Part shown: positions 44,112 through 51,083 of the stretch, piece after piece
How positions within the stretch are numbered: the first letter of the stretch is position 1
Layout of the letters: every line of letters starts with the position of its first letter
From: Flavonifractor sp. An100
GTDB lineage: Bacteria; Bacillota; Clostridia; Oscillospirales; Oscillospiraceae
NCBI RefSeq assembly: GCF_002161175.1
Contig: NZ_NFMA01000024.1
Span: 1-55,083, forward strand
Direction: 5' to 3'
DNA: 55,083 nucleotides
Notes under the pieces: generated by a model
What the model was told of the DNA's origin: nothing
Seen by the model: the letters and a program-made list of their open reading frames with translations, nothing else
Database searches by the model: none
Position numbers and translations under genes: made by a program

Positions 44112-44450
44112 ATGGCAACCAGAACCAGAAACCAGGTAATCGCCTTCCGGGTAACCCCAGCCGAGAGGAGGCAGATCAGCGCAAAGATCAAGCGCTCTGG
44201 GCTGAGCCAACAGGAGTATCTGCTGGATGCAGCCCTGCATCATCCCATCTATGTGATGGAGGAGCTCAAGCCGATCCTCTCGGAACTGCGTGCCTGGGGT
44301 AAAAACCTGAACCAGCTGACTGCCCTGGCCCATCAGGGGCGAGTTCAGACTGTCTATCTGCAGGAGCTTACCGCGGCCCTGGGAAGGACCTATGAGGCGG
44401 TCAGCACACTGACGGAGAAAGGTCCGGTGATTCATTACGGCAACCTGTAG
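44112..44450 (+). CDS. mobC: MobC-type mobilization protein (element B)
   Basis: A 112-residue MobC: RNQVIAFRVTPAERRQISAKI and LSQQEYLLDAAL form the RHH DNA-binding part, then a helical domain. MobC opens oriT for the relaxase. GGAGGT stands 8 bases before the ATG. Its end overlaps the probable true start of the relaxase. Confidence 0.9.
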   Translation: MATRTRNQVIAFRVTPAERRQISAKIKRSGLSQQEYLLDAALHHPIYVMEELKPILSELRAWGKNLNQLTALAHQGRVQTVYLQELTAALGRTYEAVSTLTEKGPVIHYGNL

Positions 44451-44484
44451 CTTCATCAAGGAACGCAAGCAGACGGCTGGGAGC

Positions 44485-45873
44485 ATGGGGCGGGTGATCC
44501 AGTATGTATCCCAGCCAAAGAAAACCATGGACGAAAAGGGCAACCGCTACCTGACGGGGGTCAACTGCGTGGCAGATGTGGCCATGCAGAGCTTCATGGC
44601 CACCAAACACCTCTACGGAAAAGACACCGGCACCTTCTTCTACCAGTACACCCAGTCCTTCTCCCCGGAAGAAGAGCTTACTCCCGCCCAGGCCCATGAG
44701 ATCGGGCTGGAATTGGCGGAGCGATTCTTCCCCGGCTGTGAGGTCCTGGTGGCAACTCATGTGGACCGGGAGCACCTTCACTCCCATCTGGTGGTCAACT
44801 CCGTCCATCCGGATACCGGGAAGAAGCTCCATTTCACTCCCAGAACGCTGGAACAGATGCGGAAGGTCAGCGACCAGATCTGCATAGAACACGGCTTGAC
44901 CACTCTCAAACCATACCAACAGGATCACCGGACCCGTGGCCTAAGAGCCGGGGAATACCGGGCCGCTATGCGGGGAGAGAGCTGGAAGTTTCAGCTCATC
45001 ACCACAGTGGAGGCGGCCATGCGGCGAGCTGGCAGCCGGAAGGAATTCATACAGGAGATGAAGCGACGGGGCTACCAGGTGCGCTGGGAGGAACATCGAA
45101 AGCACATCACCTACACCACACCTACCGGAATGAAGTGCAGAGACGATAAGCTGCACGAGCTAAAGTTCAGAAAGGAGAATATGGAGCATGAGTTTAGAAT
45201 ACGAAACCAGGCAGCAAAACAGCGCCTTAACCGCACTCAAACAGCGGGCGGCGCCACCTACTCTCACGGACCAGAAGCCCAATGTGTTGTACACCATGCC
45301 AGTACAGACCGTGGAGCGGCTGGAGGAGGTCCTGCAGCAGACCTTGGCATTACAGAAAACGATTCAGGCATCTATGGCAGCTCTGGCCACAAAAGAGAGC
45401 CTGGAGCCGCTGGCTACGGCGGAACAGCTCCATCAGTGGCTGGAGCAGACACAGGCTCTCAATCAGAAAACCCATCGGGCGATGGGAGAGATTCTCTCCG
45501 AAATGAGGGAGGAGCACAAACGGGATGGGAGGCAGAGAGACGAGTTTACCAGGGAGCTCTCCGAGATCCGGACAACCTTTCAGAAGGATACCCAGGAGGC
45601 AATTGCCTCGCTCCGCAAATGGATCCCTTTCATTATCATGAGTTCTGCGGCGGCGGCTGTGCCGGTGTGCATCCTGATGTGGCAGACGCTGACATAACGG
45701 ATGAAGTGCTTCGGCTGCTCTCCAGGCTGGAAGGAAGTAACGATGACTATGTTCTGGATGCTACCACCAGACATAGCCGCGGAGACCGAAAAGCACTGGC
45801 GAAAGAACAAAGGAAAAAGATTGCTCTGGGGCATAAGGAAGATGACCACGAGCAGGGACAACAGATGATGTGA
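44485..45873 (+). CDS. MobP-family relaxase (element B)
   Basis: A relaxase of at least 462 residues. The N-terminal nuclease domain has YLTGVNCVADVAMQSFM, FFYQYTQSFSPEE, HVDREHLHSHLVVNSV (metal histidines) and KLHFTPRTLEQMRKVSD. The reading frame continues upstream of the first ATG as TATCSFIKERKQTAGS, which matches the family N-terminus, so translation probably starts at ACG 44437 or ATT 44434, behind AAAGG. The C-terminal half from about residue 240 overlaps another gene in a different frame and ends with KIALGHKEDDH, a sequence typical of this family. Confidence 0.88.
   Translation: MGRVIQYVSQPKKTMDEKGNRYLTGVNCVADVAMQSFMATKHLYGKDTGTFFYQYTQSFSPEEELTPAQAHEIGLELAERFFPGCEVLVATHVDREHLHSHLVVNSVHPDTGKKLHFTPRTLEQMRKVSDQICIEHGLTTLKPYQQDHRTRGLRAGEYRAAMRGESWKFQLITTVEAAMRRAGSRKEFIQEMKRRGYQVRWEEHRKHITYTTPTGMKCRDDKLHELKFRKENMEHEFRIRNQAAKQRLNRTQTAGGATYSHGPEAQCVVHHASTDRGAAGGGPAADLGITENDSGIYGSSGHKREPGAAGYGGTAPSVAGADTGSQSENPSGDGRDSLRNEGGAQTGWEAERRVYQGALRDPDNLSEGYPGGNCLAPQMDPFHYHEFCGGGCAGVHPDVADADITDEVLRLLSRLEGSNDDYVLDATTRHSRGDRKALAKEQRKKIALGHKEDDHEQGQQMM
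45188..45697 (+). CDS. Nested gene inside relaxase: coiled-coil membrane protein (element B)
   Basis: A 169-residue protein read in another frame wholly within the relaxase gene. AAAGGAG precedes ATG 45188 by about 10 bases. The product has a long heptad-rich part (TVERLEEVLQQTLALQKTIQ, EILSEMREEHK, FTRELSEIRTTFQKD) and one C-terminal membrane segment (FIIMSSAAAAVPVCILMW). The same gene exists in element C with mostly conservative changes. It resembles in layout the MobB/MobD genes nested in relaxase genes of ColE1-type plasmids; it may hold the relaxosome at the membrane (inference). Confidence 0.8.
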   Translation: MSLEYETRQQNSALTALKQRAAPPTLTDQKPNVLYTMPVQTVERLEEVLQQTLALQKTIQASMAALATKESLEPLATAEQLHQWLEQTQALNQKTHRAMGEILSEMREEHKRDGRQRDEFTRELSEIRTTFQKDTQEAIASLRKWIPFIIMSSAAAAVPVCILMWQTLT

Positions 45874-46092
45874 CGCAGGGGCTCTGCACGCTCAAGTGCG
45901 GAGCCCTAAGCGTATTAAAAACTACATCGCTAATCAAAGAATAAGGGTGGAGAAAATAGTACGCCGTTAACAAAGATACCCGCAAAACCTTCTGCCAGGC
46001 AATTGTTACTGTTCTGATAACTCTGCTCATTCCCTATGGCTATCCATCGAGAAAGCTGGTATTGTGTGTTGCTGCAAAGGAGGCGACACACG

Positions 46093-46422
46093 ATGAATGA
46101 CTACATGACCGCTTTATACCAGCGGTTCTTCCAGGAGCCGGACTTCACAGAGCTGGAGGAAGAAATGGAACAGACCCGCCAGGAGGTGCGGGACTGTCTG
46201 GACAAGCTGCAGAGGCGTAAATTGATGCAACTGGTGGATGCACAGAACTTACTGCGGGAGAAAACCTCTCTGGCCAGTTTTATGGCAGGCTTTAAGCTGG
46301 CCTGGGGCATTGCGAAAGAACTGGAGACAGACGGTCTGTACTCTTTCGACTACGAACAAGAACAGCGGGCCTGCAAGGCATCAGAACAGGAGGTGAAGCC
46401 TCGTGGCAAAGAAACGGGCTAA
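46093..46422 (+). CDS. DUF6809-like protein (element B)
   Basis: A 109-residue helical protein (MNDYMTALYQRFFQEPDFTE, then LLREKTSLASFMAGFKLAWG). This pattern occurs in many small proteins of gut mobile elements grouped as DUF6809; function unknown. AAAGGAGG precedes the ATG. Its end overlaps the integrase start by 20 bases, so it may be coupled to it. The 219 bases before it hold no supported gene. Confidence 0.8.
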   Translation: MNDYMTALYQRFFQEPDFTELEEEMEQTRQEVRDCLDKLQRRKLMQLVDAQNLLREKTSLASFMAGFKLAWGIAKELETDGLYSFDYEQEQRACKASEQEVKPRGKETG

Positions 46423-47554
46423 CGGAGAGGGCAGTATCAGAAAGCGGAAGGACGGACGTTGGGAAGGGCGATACACCGCCGGGTATGATGCCAAGACTGG
46501 CAAGCGGATCACCAAGAATGTGCTGGGCAAGACCCAGGCGGAGGTCAGGGAAAAGCTAAAAAAGGCTCTGGAGGAGTGCCAGGGGCTGGATGTGAGCCGC
46601 ACCGAAGAATACACTGTAGCTGCATGGCTGCGCACTTGGTACGAGCTCTACGCCAAGCCTAATATCCGCACTGCCACGGCAAACCGGTATGAACTCATCA
46701 TCGAGCGCTACACCATTCCCAAGATCGGAACCATCAAACTAAAGAAGCTGACCACCCGGCACCTGCAAAAGCTCTACAAGGAGTTATTGGAGGACGGCAG
46801 AATACATGTTGGAAAAGAACAGACCCAAGGTCTGAGCACCACTACTGTCCGCAGCGTCCACCTGATGCTCCATGCGGCCCTGGAACGGGCGGTGAAGGAA
46901 CGGCTCATCCCCAGAAATCCCACCGAGGACTGTATTGCCCCCAAACCTCGAAAGATCGAGATGCAGATTCTTCCCTCTGAAGATATGCATGCCTATCTGG
47001 AGGCAGCCAAGGCCCGAGACCTGCTTCCCATGTTTTATCTGGAATTGGTCAGCGGATTGCGGAAGGGGGAGCTGGTAGCCCTGCGGTGGGACGATGTGGA
47101 CATTCAGAACAGAACCATCTCGGTCAGCAAACAGTACGTCCGCAACCCGGACGGCTCCCTGGAGCTCACCCGGCCCAAGACGGAGAACTCCGTCCGCCTG
47201 GTGTCCATCCCGCAGACAGCGGTGGACTTGCTGATCCAGGAACACAACAAGCATCCGGACAGCCCTTACCTGTTCCCCTCCCCGATCACCATGGAAATGT
47301 ACCATCCGGATTCCGTAGTCAACCTCCATAAGAAGATCCTAAAGGACGCAGGACTGCCCCACATCCGCTTCCACGATCTGCGGCACACCTTCGCTACCAC
47401 AGCCCTTCAGAACGGCGTGGATGTAAAAACGGTGTCCTCCATGCTGGGCCACTACGATGCCGGGTTCACCCTCCGCACTTATACCCACGCCACACGGCAG
47501 AAGCAGGACGAGGCAGCAGCCACCATGGGCAGCTTCATGGCGCAGGTGATGTAA
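46403..47554 (+). CDS. int: Tyrosine integrase (element B)
   Basis: A 383-residue integrase. N-terminal arm-binding domain (GEGSIRKRKDGRWEGRYTAG), SAM-like core-binding domain (about 70-170) and catalytic domain with Arg in SGLRKGELVALRW, HDLRHTFAT, GHYDAGFTLRTYTH including the final Tyr. GTG start, AGGAGG 9 bases ahead. It should insert the element into tRNA-Thr, whose 3' remnant lies 265 bases downstream. Confidence 0.93.
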   Translation: MAKKRANGEGSIRKRKDGRWEGRYTAGYDAKTGKRITKNVLGKTQAEVREKLKKALEECQGLDVSRTEEYTVAAWLRTWYELYAKPNIRTATANRYELIIERYTIPKIGTIKLKKLTTRHLQKLYKELLEDGRIHVGKEQTQGLSTTTVRSVHLMLHAALERAVKERLIPRNPTEDCIAPKPRKIEMQILPSEDMHAYLEAAKARDLLPMFYLELVSGLRKGELVALRWDDVDIQNRTISVSKQYVRNPDGSLELTRPKTENSVRLVSIPQTAVDLLIQEHNKHPDSPYLFPSPITMEMYHPDSVVNLHKKILKDAGLPHIRFHDLRHTFATTALQNGVDVKTVSSMLGHYDAGFTLRTYTHATRQKQDEAAATMGSFMAQVM

Positions 47555-47562
47555 GGCAGAGA

Positions 47563-47601
47563 AAAAGCGCACCGGACAGGAAAACCTATCCGGTGCGCTT
47601 A
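47563..47601 (+). terminator. Integrase terminator (element B)
   Basis: Stem AAGCGCACCGGA/TCCGGTGCGCTT just after the integrase stop. Element C has a different hairpin at the same place. Confidence 0.7.
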
Positions 47602-47712
47602 CATACTCCCATGCGAGCCCAGCGCAAGCGGGTCGCATGGGAAAAGGAGGCACAGTGAAATGAGCGAGCTTTGCCCGCAAGGGCGAAACGAGGGATATGG
47701 AACTTGTGCCGA

Positions 47713-47761
47713 CGTGGGTCACGGTGTGGGTCAACCAACTGACCCATAGTTTGACCCACAC
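47713..47761. repeat. Right-end integrase arm sites (element B)
   Basis: CGTGGGTCA (47713-47721) and GTGTGGGTCA (47724-47733) as direct copies, then TGACCCA (47740-47746) and TGACCCACAC (47752-47761) inverted. They match the left-arm copies of elements B and C and the right end of element C. Confidence 0.7.
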
Positions 47762-47782
47762 TGAAAAATCAAAAATTGCAAC

Positions 47783-47819
47783 AAAAAAGCCTCAAAAACC
47801 GAAGTTTTCAAGGCTTTTT
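47783..47819. terminator. Hairpin beside attachment site 2
   Basis: AAAAAAGCCT/AGGCTTTTT stem, T-flanked on either strand. The same sequence at 54291-54327 follows the intact tRNA-Thr, so the element brings its own terminator for the tRNA transcript. Confidence 0.75.
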
Positions 47820-47863
47820 GGAGCTGCTAGGCAGATTCGAACTGCCGACCTCATCCTTACCAA
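47819..47863 (-). repeat. Attachment site 2: tRNA-Thr 3' remnant
   Basis: Forty-five bases identical to the 3' part of the intact tRNA-Thr (54327-54371), from CCA to the end of the anticodon loop. Identity stops exactly after the loop, as expected when strand exchange occurs in the anticodon loop. Border of elements B and C. Confidence 0.92.
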
Positions 47864-47998
47864 CTGGTTGGGAGCCTTCCAGCCCTTGATTTTCAACGCT
47901 TTCCGGTCCTTTTTGCTCCAAAAGGATGAGGTCGGCAGCACTCTTTACTCCGTTGGTTCCGTATAGTCCTTTCCCCATGTGGGTCAGCGTGTGGGTCA
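47864..47998. repeat. Left arm of element C with integrase arm sites
   Basis: About 90% identical to 27706-27840. It contains a perfect 17-base inverted copy (47922-47938) of the tRNA remnant's 47842-47858, and TGTGGGTCA copies at 47978-47986 and 47990-47998. Confidence 0.8.
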
Positions 47999-48022
47999 AG
48001 CTCGCAATGCGGAAGACTCCTC

Positions 48023-48268
48023 TTAAACCAGACCCCACTGTTTATTTTGATAGTCCAGAACGAGTTTTATCGCGTACTTGACATCCTGCATGACTTTATC
48101 GGCATCCTCTTTTGAAATCTCAATTTCCCAGTAACGAGACATATGCGCACCATCTTCATATCCAAGATAATATGTTCCATCTGCTTCTAATATTTTGATG
48201 CCACTCTCTTCAAAAATTATCATAATTATACATATAATGAAAACCACCTCCAACCAGGTGGTTTTCAT
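48023..48268 (-). CDS. Putative immunity protein, 81 aa
   Basis: A small acidic protein directly after the toxin gene on the same strand (58-base gap). It starts MKTTWLEVVFIICIIM with AAGGAG 5 bases upstream; the remainder (SGIKILEADGTYYLGYEDGA to YQNKQWGLV) looks like a soluble alpha/beta fold. No family is recognised; the role is inferred from size and position. Codons 2-10 form a perfect 11-bp hairpin (48239-48266) in the message. Confidence 0.6.
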   Translation of the reverse strand: MKTTWLEVVFIICIIMIIFEESGIKILEADGTYYLGYEDGAHMSRYWEIEISKEDADKVMQDVKYAIKLVLDYQNKQWGLV

Positions 48269-48326
48269 TCGTTCTCCTTCCCTTAAAAATTGTCATCCGC
48301 CAAGTATAAAACATACTATGGCATAA

Positions 48327-50045
48327 TCATCTTTCTGTAAATATGGAACTCACTGTGTATTCTCCCACGCGCGGCCGGTCTATAATTGCTTCAGGAATGC
48401 CTCCTGCAGTGTATCCTCCCGGAATCCAATATTGATTGGCTCCAATTTCATTCCCGCTAGGAATACGAAGCCCGCTGGGATTAATAATATCTACTCTGAC
48501 AGGGTGATCGCCCAAGTATCCTGGTTCAAATCCTAACAACTCCTCCAGAATACTAACATCCCCGTTAGCCTTTGCAATTATATCATCTACATAGGTGGAA
48601 GGAAATACAAATGTCCCATCCGGCGGTCCTACCTCCCCCGTAGGGGCCTTTGCATAGAATTTTGTTGCGCCACCGCGAAACAAATCTAAATGTTGATCGA
48701 TATATTCCTGAGAAAGATATGTACTGGGATTCGGCCGCTGGCCTTTTGGTGCTTTAATTATATCATCGATTTGAGAAGGTGTCAGCCCCGCATTTCGAAT
48801 AAGGTCATCCACATCATCTGTCAATGTACCAGCTGCACGCAGCGCATCGTCGGTGCTTCCAGACAGGATTTCCTTTACGTTGATGGCAGCTTTATACGCA
48901 GAATAGACAATTAATACTGTACCAATGATGTCTAGCCAATGCTCCAATGACCAGGGGTCTTCTGGTGCTATTGCACCCGAGAGTGTGTCTACTGTTCCAA
49001 ATGTAAAAAAGTTTACGATACTATACAGATTCGGATCTTCTACCATCGCATCGAAGTTAGAAACAATGCCACCCCACGCACCACTGACAATTCCAAAGGT
49101 CAACCAGTCCAGAAAGCTACTAAAGTTATCCCATTTACGTCCACTACGCTCTGCTTGGGCATTCAGCAGAGCATCAATCAAATTTTCTCCGTCCTTCCAG
49201 AGACTCGATAAATAAGACGCAACCGCAGAGGCCAAGTTATATGTTCCATCTTGATCCAAAATGTTTTGGTCGTAATTCAGAACCATGTGCTCTGAAACAA
49301 TGGGAATTTTTGTAATGCGCTCTGCAGAAATTCCAAATGGAAATGTACTATGGTCAATTAAGTAGATACCACCAGTTGTTCCTCTTCTTTCTGAATAAAA
49401 ACGCTGAATAAAGGCCTGTTCATCCATTTTATATAACAGTTCTGTCTGGGAGTCCATGACCAGTAGCTCGCAGCGACAATTTGGATGCAGTGGAGGAATT
49501 GGAACATCCGCAATCGAAAATACATGCCCGTGATAGGCATTACATGTTTCACAAGTGTCAGCACTCTGTTCGCTCAGGAAAAGGAAACGGGTGTACCCCT
49601 GCTTCGTAAAATCTTCTAATGTAAGCCAGACCGAAAACTCTTGATCGTACCGATTAAACTTTGCGGATAATGTACGCATTCCTGTTTCAACTTCAAAATA
49701 TGCTTTAGAGATAGCTGTATCTGTAACCAAATGATCTTCTAGCTCTTGAGTATATTTTGAGATGACCTGGTGAGCAAAACTATGTGGAAATAACTCCATG
49801 TCCCGTTCAAACGTGTGACGGAGATAATATGGAGCTCTGCTATCAACTTTGAATTTTTTGAGATATGTAGCCGTAGCTGTAGTAAGCAATGTCTGCAATT
49901 CTTCCTGTTGCGGGGAAATCGTTTTTTCCGTAGTCGTATTCAATCTGCTGGAAAGCTTTTTCTGATAAAGTGAGTAATTCGATACACCGTTTTTATTAGG
50001 GAAAGCTGGCCCTGGCAGCAGATATGGATTCAAATTATTTGTCAT
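48327..50045 (-). CDS. MuF-domain polymorphic toxin
   Basis: A 572-residue protein. ATG 50045 has AGGAGG 6 bases upstream; an earlier in-frame ATG lacks one. Residues of about 40-205 carry a phage Mu gpF-like (MuF) domain with Cys/His signature CETCNAYHGHVF and PPLHPNCRC. The middle (about 260-400) contains hydrophobic stretches (IIGTVLIVYSAYKAAI). The last 110 residues (from HLDLFRGGATKFY to GGIPEAIIDRPRVGEYTV) look like a separate toxin domain whose family is not recognised; an ADP-ribosyltransferase-like fold is only a guess. With the small downstream gene it makes a toxin-immunity pair. Confidence 0.75.
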   Translation of the reverse strand: MTNNLNPYLLPGPAFPNKNGVSNYSLYQKKLSSRLNTTTEKTISPQQEELQTLLTTATATYLKKFKVDSRAPYYLRHTFERDMELFPHSFAHQVISKYTQELEDHLVTDTAISKAYFEVETGMRTLSAKFNRYDQEFSVWLTLEDFTKQGYTRFLFLSEQSADTCETCNAYHGHVFSIADVPIPPLHPNCRCELLVMDSQTELLYKMDEQAFIQRFYSERRGTTGGIYLIDHSTFPFGISAERITKIPIVSEHMVLNYDQNILDQDGTYNLASAVASYLSSLWKDGENLIDALLNAQAERSGRKWDNFSSFLDWLTFGIVSGAWGGIVSNFDAMVEDPNLYSIVNFFTFGTVDTLSGAIAPEDPWSLEHWLDIIGTVLIVYSAYKAAINVKEILSGSTDDALRAAGTLTDDVDDLIRNAGLTPSQIDDIIKAPKGQRPNPSTYLSQEYIDQHLDLFRGGATKFYAKAPTGEVGPPDGTFVFPSTYVDDIIAKANGDVSILEELLGFEPGYLGDHPVRVDIINPSGLRIPSGNEIGANQYWIPGGYTAGGIPEAIIDRPRVGEYTVSSIFTER

Positions 50046-50710
50046 TTGTGGCCTCCTGACATACAAAATATTGGGGACAAGAAATTGTTCTTATATGTAG
50101 GAATAAATAGAAAAAAATTGCACACAGACGTACAACAGTTTAATTACATTGTAAAAAAGACATAGCAAAATTTAACTTGTTAAGCGAAGCAAAGACACCG
50201 CCAGCACTTTCCCCGCCGTTTGCCCCTGTGGGCCGCTTTGTGGCCTCTTTCCGGGTAAGGTAGCGTAACTGCTCCCCACAAGATTTTAGGGCGCTTTACC
50301 CCTTTGTTTGCCATTGACATTGAGAGGCTATCGGGTGACGAAAAAAAGCGGTAGAAATTGTGCCACATCCCCCCGCAGCGCGGATGGAGGCCGACCGTGG
50401 GATGGAGACGATTTTACCCACCCTTGGGTGGGCAAGCAGAGCATTTGGCTTGCCGCGAGCGGCTGCCAAACGCCTTTTTGCGGGCAGAAGCCCGCACCCA
50501 CTTTCCGCTGACCGGCAGCTGCGCCTTTCCTCCGCACCGCAAGACCTGCGCCGCAGGAAACAAAATAAGGGCTACACCCAAGCACCGTAATTGATAACTT
50601 TCTCTTAACTCTGCCCGTTTGCCCTGGCTATCCACAAAAATCTTTGGTATGTTGTCGTTCCCGGACAGGAAGCGGCAGCATACCAAATTTTTATGCGGAG
50701 GTGAGAAAGC
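50046..50710 (+). other. Non-coding leader of the mob module in element C, probable oriT
   Basis: About 665 bases. The first 130 are AT-rich and should hold the toxin promoter. From about 50200 the sequence is GC-rich and hairpin-rich and matches the element B leader. It ends with inverted repeat TTTGGTATG/CATACCAAA at 50643-50687 before mobC. No supported gene; the reading frames seen are not conserved between the two copies. Confidence 0.5.
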
Positions 50711-51049
50711 ATGTCAACGCGAACCAGGAATCAGGTGATCGCCTTCCGGGTAACCCCAGCCGAGAGAAGGCAGATCAGCGCAAAGATCAAGCGCTCCGGG
50801 CTGAGCCAACAGGAGTATCTGCTGGATGCAGCCCTGCATCATCCCATCTATGTGATGGAGGAGCTCAAGCCGATCCTCTCGGAACTGCGTGCCTGGGGCA
50901 AAAACCTGAACCAGCTGACTGCCCTGGCCCATCAGGGACGAGTTCAGACTGTCTATCTGCAGGAGCTTACCGCGGCCCTGGGAAGGACCTATGAGGCGGT
51001 CAGCACACTGACGGAGAAAGGTCCGGTGATTCATCACGGCGACCTGTAG
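50711..51049 (+). CDS. mobC: MobC-type mobilization protein (element C)
   Basis: A 112-residue copy of the element B MobC with only a few substitutions (STRTRN at the start, HHGDL at the end). Same RHH DNA-binding pattern and role at oriT. AGGTGAGAAAGC precedes the ATG. Confidence 0.9.
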   Translation: MSTRTRNQVIAFRVTPAERRQISAKIKRSGLSQQEYLLDAALHHPIYVMEELKPILSELRAWGKNLNQLTALAHQGRVQTVYLQELTAALGRTYEAVSTLTEKGPVIHHGDL

Positions 51050-51083
51050 CTTTATCAAGGAACGTAAGCAGACGGCCGGGAGC

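Larger units (their letters stand above)
27706..47863 (+). mobile_element. Element B: 20.2-kb mobilizable element with catabolic cargo
   Basis: Bounded by tRNA-Thr 3' remnants at 27661-27705 and 47819-47863. The left arm (27706-27840) is about 90% identical to the left arm of element C. The right end holds mobC, relaxase, DUF6809-like and integrase genes. Between them lie regulator, glycerate, hydantoinase, dehydrogenase, symporter and hydrogenase genes. No transfer (type IV secretion) genes are seen, so mobilization would need a helper. Confidence 0.75.

Noticed and set aside
48327-50045. Prophage remnant, because of the phage Mu gpF-like domain
   Set aside because: No other head, tail or lysis gene is nearby, and the gene lies inside a mobilizable element followed by a small immunity-like gene.
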